A stretch of 64,000 bases of DNA, taken from Laceyella sacchari (GTDB lineage: Bacteria; Bacillota; Bacilli; Thermoactinomycetales; Thermoactinomycetaceae). A model generated the notes under the pieces. That model searched no databases. It was not told where the DNA came from and worked only from the letters and a program-made list of their open reading frames with translations. The position numbers and the translations under genes were made by a program. This document shows positions 8,331 through 16,511 of this stretch, piece after piece; the stretch's first letter is position 1, and every line of letters starts with the position of its first letter. The stretch lies in the NCBI RefSeq assembly GCF_004343255.1, contig NZ_SMDD01000001.1, forward strand, positions 1,071,284 through 1,135,283, written 5' to 3'.

Positions 8331-8492
8331 TCAAGGTAGATCGAGCGGAGGTGGTTCCTCTGGTGGAGTGAGCAGGTTGGGAGGGATTGGTTCTATAGGT
8401 GTGGGAGCGCTGTCTGGCAGGCGTTTAAGCGGGTCAGGCAACTCCGTTTCCCTGTTGTCGGTTAGCGGTTCGTTTTGGTTCGCCCGTTTCAT
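8331..8492 (-). CDS. Small proline-rich protein (53 aa), unknown function
   Basis: This frame is below usual length cut-offs but has a near-perfect ribosome binding site, AAAGGAGG, 7 nt before ATG 8492. The protein begins MKRANQNEPLTDNRETELPD and continues with many Pro residues, ending TPPEEPPPLDLP. It is charged in the N-terminal half, proline-rich in the C-terminal half, and has no signal peptide or membrane segment, so it is probably an intrinsically disordered cytoplasmic protein. It lies 62 bp downstream of another small minus-strand gene and may be co-transcribed with it. No family is recognised. Confidence 0.7.
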   Translation of the reverse strand: MKRANQNEPLTDNRETELPDPLKRLPDSAPTPIEPIPPNLLTPPEEPPPLDLP

Positions 8493-8554
8493 TTATTCAA
8501 CCTCCTTTAACAGTCAAAGACAAGCGTTCAAGCATAGTTGATTGCATACCTCGT

Positions 8555-8683
8555 TCATTTCATGCGGGTAATGAGCCATCCGGCCACAATGAAGAACAGA
8601 GGAATTCCCACCAAGTTTAGCAGGAAGGCATAGATCGTGGCTGACGGCACTTGCGTTGCATCAAAAAAATAGGACAGGTCCAT
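8555..8683 (-). CDS. Small single-pass membrane protein (42 aa)
   Basis: The short frame has a good ribosome binding site (AAAGGTGATC, 5 nt before ATG 8683). The protein starts MDLSYFFDATQVPSATIYAF, has one hydrophobic helix (about residues 17-37) and ends WLITRMK. It is the first gene of a probable two-gene minus-strand unit with the proline-rich protein. No family is recognised. Confidence 0.65.
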   Translation of the reverse strand: MDLSYFFDATQVPSATIYAFLLNLVGIPLFFIVAGWLITRMK

Positions 8684-8792
8684 TTGGATCACCTTTCTGC
8701 CTGGGGGCAAAAACTGGTTTATAGTATATTATTGGCCAATCAAGGTTGTTTTTAGTGATGGACGGGAGGCCAATTCAATTTGTATGAGACGC

Positions 8793-8821
8793 TTTACAAA
8801 CATATGTTCGTATGGTAGAAT
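8793..8821 (+). promoter_or_regulatory. Promoter with embedded LexA (SOS) box upstream of the coiled-coil gene
   Basis: -35 TTTACA (8793-8798), 17-bp spacer, -10 TAGAAT (8816-8821). The spacer contains CAAACATATGTTCG (8797-8810), which differs from the Bacillus DinR/LexA consensus CGAAC-N4-GTTYG at only one conserved position. A repressor bound there would block RNA polymerase, so SOS induction of the gene at 8895 is predicted. Confidence 0.7.
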
Positions 8822-8894
8822 ACAAATATAAGCGCGAGACATCAAAGCTCTTGCGGCGGATGAATTTCACTTCTGAGCAAAAAGGAGAATCCAG

Positions 8895-9947
8895 ATGCGT
8901 AAAGTCACCGAGAAAGACACCAAAGCGACGATCCTGAAGGCTCTCCGTGAAGCGGAGAAGAAAATTGCTGAGTTGGAGAAAGGAAAGCTAGATCCGGTTG
9001 CGGAAACGACGGCGAAAAAAACGGCGGAAACGATCACCAAAGCCAACAATATCGTGGAAGGGAACATTGAAGAGAAAATCTCCGATCTGTCAAAATCGGT
9101 CACTAGCTTGCTTAGCAAAATCAGTGATGACATCAAGACGCAAACGGCCAATCTCCAGACCGTCAAAGAAGCGATCGCCATCAAAGAGGCGGAGCTTAAG
9201 GAATTGTTCGGAATTGAAAAGCAAGCTCATACCCTCGCCGGGCTGGTCAACGCCCATCAAGAGTTGAAGCTGGAACAAGAAAAAGAATTGGTTGAGGCCA
9301 AAGAGAAAGCAACGGCCGAACTAAACGAGATCACGAACAAAATTAAGTCGGCGCGTGAAGAATACGAGGCGCTCATCAAAGAGCAAAAAGAGAAACTGGC
9401 TCAAAGTCAGAAGCGTGAACAAGAAGAATTCAAATACGACTTTGAAAGACATAAGAAACAAGCGTATGACCAACTAGAGGATGAGTTAGCGAGCAAACGC
9501 AAAGCATTTAACTTGGAACTCGAACAGAAAAACGCTGAGTTGAGTACATACAAAAAATCGCTGGACGAGCGTGAAAGCGAAATCGCAAAACGGGAGCAGA
9601 AGATGGATCAGCTTGAAGCTGAAGTGGCTGCCATTCCCGACAAAATCGCAGAGGTCAAGAAAGAAGCGTCAGCAAAAGCCGACGCCGAAATCAAAAAAGT
9701 TCTGGCTATCCGCGAAAATGTTCTCAAAAAGGAAGTGGAAGCCGACAGACGCATTCTGGAAACAGAGCGCGACAATTTGAAAGCACAGCTTGATACGGCG
9801 AATGAAACCATTTTGAATTTGCAAACGAAATTGGATGAAGCGTATAAGCGGATTCAAGAAATGGGTATTCAAATGGTGTCAAGCTCAAATGAATCCAAAG
9901 CGTTTGATAAGATTGCTGCATTGGTTTCCGATAAAAACAACAAGTGA
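8895..9947 (+). CDS. Long coiled-coil protein, unknown function, probably SOS-regulated
   Basis: The 350-residue, highly charged, Lys/Glu/Ala-rich protein has heptad-like pattern over almost its whole length (about residues 10-330) and no signal peptide or membrane segment. A short non-coiled end (QMVSSSNESKAFDKIAALVS) closes the protein. AAAAAGGAG lies 9 nt before ATG 8895. It is a single-gene transcript between a promoter carrying a LexA-like box and a terminator at 10008. Such proteins can be structural filaments or SMC-like partners; no ATPase heads are present. The function is unknown. The LexA-like box suggests a role after DNA damage, which is inference. Confidence 0.8.
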   Translation: MRKVTEKDTKATILKALREAEKKIAELEKGKLDPVAETTAKKTAETITKANNIVEGNIEEKISDLSKSVTSLLSKISDDIKTQTANLQTVKEAIAIKEAELKELFGIEKQAHTLAGLVNAHQELKLEQEKELVEAKEKATAELNEITNKIKSAREEYEALIKEQKEKLAQSQKREQEEFKYDFERHKKQAYDQLEDELASKRKAFNLELEQKNAELSTYKKSLDERESEIAKREQKMDQLEAEVAAIPDKIAEVKKEASAKADAEIKKVLAIRENVLKKEVEADRRILETERDNLKAQLDTANETILNLQTKLDEAYKRIQEMGIQMVSSSNESKAFDKIAALVSDKNNK

Positions 9948-10007
9948 TGTAATATGAAACAACGCTTTCCCATAAGATGGTTTTATATGAATCCTCTCTC
10001 AGTATTC

Positions 10008-10045
10008 GGCCGGAGGCACCTATCATGCACCCGGCCTCTTTTTTT
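10008..10045 (+). terminator. Intrinsic terminator of the coiled-coil gene
   Basis: GGCCGG (10008-10013) pairs with CCGGCC (10031-10036), with further GAGG/CCTC register options, followed by a run of seven T. Confidence 0.8.
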
Positions 10046-10467
10046 GCCGGCTGTTTGCGCCAGCAATAAAGTGTCTCTAGATGGAGGAAAGGCACGATGT
10101 CAGGATGGCTCTTCGGGTTCCAATTGTAATAAAATAAGGTTGTGGAACCTAAAGTGATCATGAATGATAAGGTTCTCTCGATGTAAGTCAACCAGGTTTG
10201 AATAAGCTTGATGTTTGTTCATTAGACCACACGACATGGAAGGTGTCAGTTTTGAGGCTTGTTGCGTACCCTATCCTCTTTCGGTGAGCAGGAATCACTT
10301 GGCAGTAGAAATCTGAAGGTTCTATCAATTATCGCTCCAGTGGCACCGGATGGATGCCCGGTTGAGAAAGTACGGGCTTTGATGTAAGGGTTTTCAAGGC
10401 GGCTTTCCCCGGTCATCGGATAGGGCGGCAATCTCAAAAGAATCAATGCATTCATTGGAGGGATAAA
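10046..10467. other. Intergenic region before acsA, no convincing gene
   Basis: Both strands were read. A 10-codon frame at about 10097 (MSGWLFGFQL) has a GGAGG box but is too short to claim. The frame on the minus strand across 10246-10509 shows no recognisable family and no ribosome binding site. The region probably contains the acsA promoter and a long 5' leader; no known riboswitch was recognised. Confidence 0.4.
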
Positions 10468-12447
10468 ATGGTGAATCGTGACATCAAAGGTATGCGGGAT
10501 GTTGTGCAAAATAGCCGTTTAGTTCAACCCAACCCGGAAAAAGTGCGAGCGACACAGCTGGGAAGTATGGACGCTTTCCGCGAGCTGTTGGAGAGTTCAT
10601 GGGAGAATCCCGCCGCTTTTTGGGATCAAGTGGCACGTGAATTGCATTGGTTTGAGCCGTGGACTGACACCATGTCAGGAGACTTTGCCGATTTTCGTTT
10701 TTTTACCGGTGGCGTCAGCAATCCCTGTTACAACTTATTGGACAGGCATGTTCAAGCGGGAGCCGGAAATAGGACAGCCTTGATTTGGGAAGGGGAAGAT
10801 GGACCGGTTCGTTTTTATACTTATCAGATGCTTTTGGCCGAAGTAAACCGTTTTGCCAATGTGCTGAAGGAGTTTGGTGTGAAAAAAGGGGATCCGGTGG
10901 CCATTTATCTGCCTAACCTGCCGGAAGCCGTGATTGCTGTGTTAGCCTGTTTCCGTTTGGGGGCAGTGTATAACGCCGTTTTTTCCGGATTTTCTACTGA
11001 GTCGCTCAAAGACCGGCTCATCCATTTTGAACCGAAGTTGATCATTACCGCTGACGCTTCTTTGCGCAGGGGAAAACGCATTCCGTTGAAAGACAAGGTG
11101 GATCGTGTGATTCCCGCGGTCAACGGCGTTCAGACGGTGATTGTCGTCAATCGGCTGAACCAACCCGTGCACATGCAAGCAGGACGGGATTACTGGTGGC
11201 ACGAGCTGGTGAAAGGAGCAAGCAATCAATGTGAACCGACAGGGGTCGAAGCCAATGAGCCGGGCATTGTCTTTTACACCAGCGGGACGACGGGAAACCC
11301 CAAAGGGGTGGTTCACGCTGGCATGGCCTTTGTAGTGCAAAATTACATTTACGCCAAATATCATATGGATCATCGCCAAGATGATGTTTTCTGGTGTACT
11401 GCCGACATCGGCTGGTTGACGATGCACATTTGGGGAATTGTCGGCGCGTTGGCCAATGGGGTTACAACGGTGGTGTATGAAGGGGCACCCAACTATCCCG
11501 AAGCGGACCGTTTTTATCAGATTATCGATCGCTATCGCATCAACAAGCTGTTCACTGCGCCGACGGCATTGCGTATGTTAAAAAGCCTTGGAAACGAAGC
11601 GTTGGCGCCTTATGACTTGTCATGTCTCGATGTCATCGCGTTGGTCGGGGAGCCGTTCGATCCGGAGACATGGCATTGGACGCGCGAAGTTTTGGGGAAA
11701 AACAACGTTTATGTTAATAACACATGGGGACAGACCGAAGTGGCCGGATGCCCTATCGCCGGGGCCGCTTGGTTGACTCCCATGAAGCCGGGTTCGGCTG
11801 GAATTCAATTTTTGGGCGCAGATATGGACGTGGTTGATGACAACGGCCAGCCGGTGCCTGCAGGGGTGCTGGGAAACTTAGTTATGCGTCGGCCGATGCC
11901 CATGCTGTGCCGGACGCTTTGGAAACAGCCAGAGCGCTACAAAGAGGCTTATTTTAGCCAAGTGCAAGGCTGTTATTTCGCCAGCGACATCGCGTTAAAA
12001 GACGAGGACGGTCATTTCTGGGTGGTGGGCCGCTCTGATGATGCCTTTAATGTCGCTGGCCACCGCCTCAGCACCATGGAAATGGAGAGCGCAGTATTGG
12101 CTTGCGCGGATGTTTCCGAGGCAGCTGTCATCGGGGTACCCGATCAAATCAAAGGGGAGATACCGATTGTGTTTGCCAAAGCAAACCAGGACATCTCTGC
12201 GGAGGAAGACCGATTGAGACAGGAAATAACCCAACGGATCATTGATAAAATCGGGGAGATCGCCAAGCCCGGTAAGGTGGTGTTCCTCGAAGAAATGCCA
12301 AAAACCGTCAGCGGTAAAATTATGCGTCGCCTGTTGAAAGAGGTGTGGGTTCATGGCGAAGTGGCCGGAGATGTGACTGGTTTGGAAGATCCGCAAGTGT
12401 TGGATGGGGTGAAGGCGAGCATCGCCAAGATCAAAACAGGTAGCTAA
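10468..12447 (+). CDS. acsA: Acetyl-CoA synthetase-like acyl-CoA synthetase (AMP-forming)
   Basis: The 659-residue ANL-family enzyme has the usual Acs order: FFTGGVSNPCYNLLDRHV near the N-terminus, P-loop-like YTSGTTGNPKGVVH at about 272, TWGQTE around 419-424, the hinge region VVGRSDDAFNVAGHRLS, and the C-terminal catalytic lysine motif KTVSGKIMRR. It would convert a short acid, ATP and CoA to acyl-CoA. In classical Acs the acyl-pocket motif reads TWWQTE; here Gly421 replaces the second Trp, the residue known to restrict the pocket to acetate, so propionate, butyrate or longer/branched acids may be preferred. GGAGGGATAAA precedes the ATG. It is a single gene with its own terminator. Confidence 0.88.
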   Translation: MVNRDIKGMRDVVQNSRLVQPNPEKVRATQLGSMDAFRELLESSWENPAAFWDQVARELHWFEPWTDTMSGDFADFRFFTGGVSNPCYNLLDRHVQAGAGNRTALIWEGEDGPVRFYTYQMLLAEVNRFANVLKEFGVKKGDPVAIYLPNLPEAVIAVLACFRLGAVYNAVFSGFSTESLKDRLIHFEPKLIITADASLRRGKRIPLKDKVDRVIPAVNGVQTVIVVNRLNQPVHMQAGRDYWWHELVKGASNQCEPTGVEANEPGIVFYTSGTTGNPKGVVHAGMAFVVQNYIYAKYHMDHRQDDVFWCTADIGWLTMHIWGIVGALANGVTTVVYEGAPNYPEADRFYQIIDRYRINKLFTAPTALRMLKSLGNEALAPYDLSCLDVIALVGEPFDPETWHWTREVLGKNNVYVNNTWGQTEVAGCPIAGAAWLTPMKPGSAGIQFLGADMDVVDDNGQPVPAGVLGNLVMRRPMPMLCRTLWKQPERYKEAYFSQVQGCYFASDIALKDEDGHFWVVGRSDDAFNVAGHRLSTMEMESAVLACADVSEAAVIGVPDQIKGEIPIVFAKANQDISAEEDRLRQEITQRIIDKIGEIAKPGKVVFLEEMPKTVSGKIMRRLLKEVWVHGEVAGDVTGLEDPQVLDGVKASIAKIKTGS

Positions 12448-12485
12448 CCTTGGTGCCTTCTCCCAGTGGTACACTGTGGGAGCGG

Positions 12486-12520
12486 GACCGCTGGCCTTGA
12501 TGGAGCTGGCGGTCTTCTTT
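12486..12520 (+). terminator. Intrinsic terminator of acsA
   Basis: GACCGC (12486-12491) pairs with GCGGTC (12509-12514) followed by TTCTTT. A second hairpin (CTCCCAGTG / CACTGTGGGAG) lies just upstream. Confidence 0.65.
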
Positions 12521-12685
12521 GCGAATCAGGGAGACGGTCATAAATGGGATTGAAACATATGGCAGAGTGATGGAAACTTCTTCCCAAAGGTTATAGATTT
12601 TTATTTGTTATTAATAGTAGAATAATCAATGAGAACTTATAAGTTTCTGTTTAAAGAGATAATTTACATCAAGGGTGAAGACATA

Positions 12686-13267
12686 GTGTTTTTTAAAAAA
12701 AAGAAACGAAAACGATTGCCGAATAAGAAGAGTATGTACAGTGTCGGCGAGATTGACGCTGTACAAGTTGTGAAAGTGTATGATGGGGATACCATTCGGG
12801 TACGGTTTAAGAACAACAAAGAGGAACGGGTGAGATTTTTATTGGTGGACACCCCCGAGACGAGTCATCCGCGCAAAGGGGTTGAACCTTATGGGGAAGA
12901 GGCTAAGTTGTTCACCAGATATATGATTAATCAGAGCCGCGTCGTTGAACTGGGATATGATGCGGAAAAAAGGGACCATTATGGCCGATTGCTAGCTTAT
13001 GTCTATGTCGATCGCAAGCTGTTGCAGGAAGAGTTGGCCAAAAAGGGCTTGGCCCGGGTGAGCTACACCAGAAACCGCAATCCTGACATGGTGAGAAAGA
13101 TGAAAGAGGCAGAACAGATGGCCAAGTCCAAGGGCAAGGGGATCTGGTCCAATAAAACGTATGTCGGTCGTTCCGGTTATCATCCTGAGAAGATGAATTG
13201 GATTGAGCGGACATACAAGCTGTTAAGAGGCAAGTTGTTGCGTGTCGTTTTAGATTCTTTCGTTTAA
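12686..13267 (+). CDS. Thermonuclease-family (SNase) nuclease
   Basis: The 193-residue protein has a single staphylococcal-nuclease fold: VVKVYDGDTIRV (Ca-binding Asp), RFLLVDTPET with the catalytic Arg, YGEEAKLFT with the conserved Glu, and KRDHYGRLLAYVYVD with the second Arg, in the correct order. It starts with a very basic segment and lacks a classical signal peptide. The GTG at 12686 is chosen because AAGGGTGA lies 7 nt upstream; the in-frame ATG at 12629 has no such site. The C-terminal approximately 30 residues (NWIERTYKLLRGKLLR) are amphipathic. It probably cleaves single- and double-stranded nucleic acid; whether it is exported is unclear. Confidence 0.88.
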   Translation: MFFKKKKRKRLPNKKSMYSVGEIDAVQVVKVYDGDTIRVRFKNNKEERVRFLLVDTPETSHPRKGVEPYGEEAKLFTRYMINQSRVVELGYDAEKRDHYGRLLAYVYVDRKLLQEELAKKGLARVSYTRNRNPDMVRKMKEAEQMAKSKGKGIWSNKTYVGRSGYHPEKMNWIERTYKLLRGKLLRVVLDSFV

Positions 13268-13302
13268 TGCGCAAAATCGGGAATCGGCAGGAACCAGAGG
13301 AG

Positions 13303-13333
13303 AAAGGCAGACACTGGTAATGTGCCTGCCTTT
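13303..13333. terminator. Bidirectional terminator between nuclease and rph
   Basis: AAAGGCAG (13303-13310) pairs with CTGCCTTT (13326-13333), with additional CAC/GTG pairing inside and T run after it. It lies between two convergent genes. Confidence 0.8.
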
Positions 13334-13343
13334 TTGCGTTGGT

Positions 13344-16016
13344 TTAATCGGCGGGGTCTGCCAAAATTTCCACATAGCCGTTTGTTCCGTCCACGCGGAT
13401 GTATTGCCCATCTTTCAAGCGCGTGGTGGCCTTTTCCACGCCGACCACAGCAGGGATGCCGTATTCTCTGGCTACGACGGAGCCGTGGGTCATCAAGCCG
13501 CCGACCTCTGTCACAAGCGCTTTGGCTGAGTGGAATAATGGTGTCCATCCAGGGTCCGTGTGAGGAGCGACCAAAATATCCCCTTTGTTCAATCGACCTT
13601 CTTCCAGGGTGCGGACGACTTTGACAAATCCTTCGACAATTCCTGCTGATGCGGGAATGCCGATCAATGCACCGAGAGGTGCTTTATCGTTGCGTCGGGC
13701 GGCGGTAAATATTTCACCATCGCTGGTCATAACGAGCGGGGGTGAAAGTTTGCTGTAGTGCGCTTCATGCAACTTGCGGGAGTCGATCAGCGATTGAGCG
13801 TCAGGTAAGCGGTGTTCCACCAAAGCGACCAATTCATCCAACGTGAAATAAAAGACATCTTCCTTTTGTTTCAACACACCTTGCTGGCATAGTAGTTCTG
13901 CTTCTTCCAAGATCGCTTCCCTGAAGAGGGCAAAATGCCGGATGATGATGTACTTGGGCAGTTCGCGGATGCCTACGTTATGGCGGTAAATGGAGATTAA
14001 CCGCGCCAACCGTTTGGCTTTTCTCGCTCCGCCCCGTGTTTTTCTGATCCGGGACAGCAAAGATTGAATCGCTTCATGGGCTTCCTTTTCCCCGCGACTG
14101 AAATTTTCGCGATGCTCATTCACTTGATTGCTTCGGATATGGCTTAGAATGGACGGAACGAGCAATGTCGGTTTCTCACGGTATCGAACCCGCGTAATAT
14201 CAATCTCTCCGGGAGCGCGCATGCCGTATTTTTCCATAAATGCAGAAAGTTTAGCTTGAAAGGCTTCCCCGCCTTCAATGTTGCGCAATCCCTCATAAAA
14301 CGTTTCGTCTTGCGCTGTTTCGAGATATTGGAGCAATGCAGGGCAGTCTCTTGCCGCATCTGCCAAATCGCCGATCATCAAGCCCATTTCACTTGTGACA
14401 TTACCTGGCGGAGATTTGTGCAGGGCGGGAGGCACTTCTTCTCCCAACCATTTCTTAACACACCGCTCCAAGATGACTCCTGCCATCAAACCTGCCAAGG
14501 TGCAAGCCAATGAATCTGCCAACGCCTTCAATACGTCTCGCGCCACACTTTCCTGTAGCGCCTTTATCCGTTCGGAGCCGGACAGGCCTATGAGCTTTAG
14601 TTTGCAACGAGCTAAATGTTGTTCATAGGTGATGTGCGCCTGTTTGGCTGCCTTCTGGGGGTCGCTGAAATAGAACAGTTTGACCCACCGGGGGATGACT
14701 CGGCCATAGACGGTAAAAAAACGTTTGAAGGTGTGGAAAAATTGACGTCTCACCCCTCGACGGGGAAGGCTTTGCTGAAACTCTTCCATCTGGATAGCCT
14801 TGGACAGAGCCAGGAGATCATCATCCAGCTCGGCATTTGCGCAAATTTTGTTTCGTATGGATGTGAGGTGCAAGGCAGGCGTGCAATCTAAGTACAATCT
14901 GCCGCCAGCTTCAACCATGCTGTGGCTTTCAGAATGGTCGGACTGTTTGTTGATTGGGACGAGGGTGCGTAAAACCGAAATCCCAAGCGGCTTCATATAG
15001 TCGGTCATCATCTGTTTGTGGCCGAATGAAAGATAGATTCGGAGAGAAGTATCTTTCGCGGGAGGGAGTGGGTATAGGGAGGTGATAGGCCGGCTTTGCA
15101 AAATGAAAAACCGGTCTCCTTCCAGACACCACTCGATGTCTTGCTCCGTGCCATAATGCTTTTTTATGCGTCGTCCAAGCTTGGCTAGTTCCAAGATTTT
15201 CTCGTCTGACAATGCTTGTTTTTGTCGATGTTCGGGAGGGAGATCTCTCGTTTCCGTACCACCCTGCGGCATGGCAAAGATGCCTTTTTCTTTTGTGGCG
15301 ATTTGCTTGTCGCTGATTCGGTTACCGCGCACCTTATACAAATCAGCGGTGACCAATCCGGAAACAAAAGCTTCACCCAAGCCGAATCCGGCATCGATAG
15401 ATACTGTGTTCCGGTGCCCGGTGATAGGGTCAGCAGTAAACATGATCCCTGAGACATCCGGAATTACCATCTGTTGCACGACGACCGATAAGCGGACGGA
15501 ACGGTGGTCAAATCCGTTTTTGATGCGATAGACAATCGCGCGGTCAGTAAACAGGGAAGCCCAACACTTTTTAACCGCTTCTAAGAGAGAGTCAAACCCT
15601 TTTACGTTCAGATAAGTTTCCTGTTGCCCGGCAAAGGAAGCGGTAGGCAAGTCTTCAGCTGTCGCGCTAGAACGAACAGCATAAGCCCGTTCTGTCCCTT
15701 CCTTTTTCCATGCGTCGAACAGGGCAGATGTGAATGGTTCAGAAGGGGATAGGGAGAGCAGATGAGTGCGAATCCGTTGTCCCCATAAGCTAATCTGATC
15801 CAGCTGTTCCGGTTTAAACTTCGCAAGCTCGTTCAACCACTCATCAAACTCGTCGCTGGCACCAACAAAATCACGGTAAGCAGATGTTGTGATGCAAAAA
15901 CCGGGGGGTACAGGAAATCCGGCTTTGCATAACTCACCGAGGTTGGCACCTTTGCCGCCGACTTCGCTCACATGCGTCTGATCAATCTCATGGAAATGCA
16001 TAACATAAGTTTCCAT
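13344..16016 (-). CDS. rph: Rifamycin phosphotransferase (PEP-synthase-like), YvkC/RPH family
   Basis: The 890-residue protein has three domains. An N-terminal ATP-grasp (1-~320) carries VGGKGANLGEL, YAVRSSATAEDLPTASFAGQ and ILQSRPITSLYP. A central variable helical domain (~330-760) binds the antibiotic in characterised RPH enzymes. The C-terminal swivelling His domain carries GGLMTHGSVVAREYGIPAV with phospho-carrier His844. RPH enzymes use ATP and water to transfer the beta-phosphate to the C21 hydroxyl of rifamycins. PEP synthase itself lacks this middle domain and has a PEP-binding barrel instead. TTTAAGGAG precedes ATG. It is controlled by two TetR-type operators; in Bacillus the related yvkC sits beside a tetR gene, absent here. 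Confidence 0.85.
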   Translation of the reverse strand: METYVMHFHEIDQTHVSEVGGKGANLGELCKAGFPVPPGFCITTSAYRDFVGASDEFDEWLNELAKFKPEQLDQISLWGQRIRTHLLSLSPSEPFTSALFDAWKKEGTERAYAVRSSATAEDLPTASFAGQQETYLNVKGFDSLLEAVKKCWASLFTDRAIVYRIKNGFDHRSVRLSVVVQQMVIPDVSGIMFTADPITGHRNTVSIDAGFGLGEAFVSGLVTADLYKVRGNRISDKQIATKEKGIFAMPQGGTETRDLPPEHRQKQALSDEKILELAKLGRRIKKHYGTEQDIEWCLEGDRFFILQSRPITSLYPLPPAKDTSLRIYLSFGHKQMMTDYMKPLGISVLRTLVPINKQSDHSESHSMVEAGGRLYLDCTPALHLTSIRNKICANAELDDDLLALSKAIQMEEFQQSLPRRGVRRQFFHTFKRFFTVYGRVIPRWVKLFYFSDPQKAAKQAHITYEQHLARCKLKLIGLSGSERIKALQESVARDVLKALADSLACTLAGLMAGVILERCVKKWLGEEVPPALHKSPPGNVTSEMGLMIGDLADAARDCPALLQYLETAQDETFYEGLRNIEGGEAFQAKLSAFMEKYGMRAPGEIDITRVRYREKPTLLVPSILSHIRSNQVNEHRENFSRGEKEAHEAIQSLLSRIRKTRGGARKAKRLARLISIYRHNVGIRELPKYIIIRHFALFREAILEEAELLCQQGVLKQKEDVFYFTLDELVALVEHRLPDAQSLIDSRKLHEAHYSKLSPPLVMTSDGEIFTAARRNDKAPLGALIGIPASAGIVEGFVKVVRTLEEGRLNKGDILVAPHTDPGWTPLFHSAKALVTEVGGLMTHGSVVAREYGIPAVVGVEKATTRLKDGQYIRVDGTNGYVEILADPAD

Positions 16017-16042
16017 GTCTCTACTCCTTAAACGCGAAGGGT

Positions 16043-16092
16043 ATTGACCATACGGTCAATATCATCTTATCGCTCTTTGACCATATGGTCAA
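16043..16092 (-). promoter_or_regulatory. rph promoter overlapped by two TetR-family-type operators
   Basis: Two inverted repeats, TTGACCATACGGTCAA (16044-16059) and TTGACCATATGGTCAA (16077-16092), are spaced by 33 bp (about three helical turns). On the minus strand the -35 TTGACC lies inside the distal operator (16087-16092), followed by 17 bp and -10 TAAGAT (16064-16069). The proximal operator covers the start region. The arrangement indicates tight repression. Confidence 0.8.
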
Positions 16093-16140
16093 TATGGGGA
16101 TGCAATGGGGATGGGTCTGCAAAAAATATGGATTCATAGA

Positions 16141-16254
16141 CTAGTTGCGCTTGGCTAGAAACGATTTGACCAAATAAGCGAGAAGCGGTAGAGAGAGAAT
16201 GAAGAGCGCGGGGGCTTGTTCAGACAACACGTTGACAACTTCTTGCCATATCAC
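16141..16254 (-). CDS. Small single-pass membrane peptide (37 aa), tentative
   Basis: A GTG start at 16254 with AAGGGG about 9 nt upstream gives a peptide starting with (V/M)IWQEVVNV, one hydrophobic helix (ALFILSLPLLAYLV) and a basic end KSFLAKRN. It is located between the rph promoter and eis, in the same direction as both. A longer frame to 16368 exists but has no start signal. No family is recognised. Confidence 0.4.
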   Translation of the reverse strand: MIWQEVVNVLSEQAPALFILSLPLLAYLVKSFLAKRN

Positions 16255-16473
16255 GGTGTGTATCCCCTTCCTGGCGGATTTGCGCTTTATTATATGCAAA
16301 CTTGGCCAAGGATAACACCATGGAAAGAGCGACCGCCATGCTGAATAGCCCAGCTGGTGTTGGTGCACCTTATGCAGTTCTTATGTGGATGATGCTGTCA
16401 GACTGATTGAAAAATAGATTGAATTTTCGGAATCAAGACGGCTTGTCTTTAATGATGATTTGCGATGTGATCA

Positions 16474-16511
16474 AAAACCCATCCCCCGGCAAAATGAGGG
16501 GGATGGGTTTT
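16474..16511. terminator. Strong intrinsic terminator downstream of eis
   Basis: A perfect 14-bp stem, AAAACCCATCCCCC / GGGGGATGGGTTTT, with a 10-nt loop and flanking A/T runs, active in either direction. It directly abuts the eis stop codon. Confidence 0.9.

Noticed and set aside
13344-16016. Phosphoenolpyruvate synthase (ppsA)
   Set aside because: ATP-grasp and His domains fit, but the PEP-binding barrel is missing and the middle domain and end follow rifamycin phosphotransferases.
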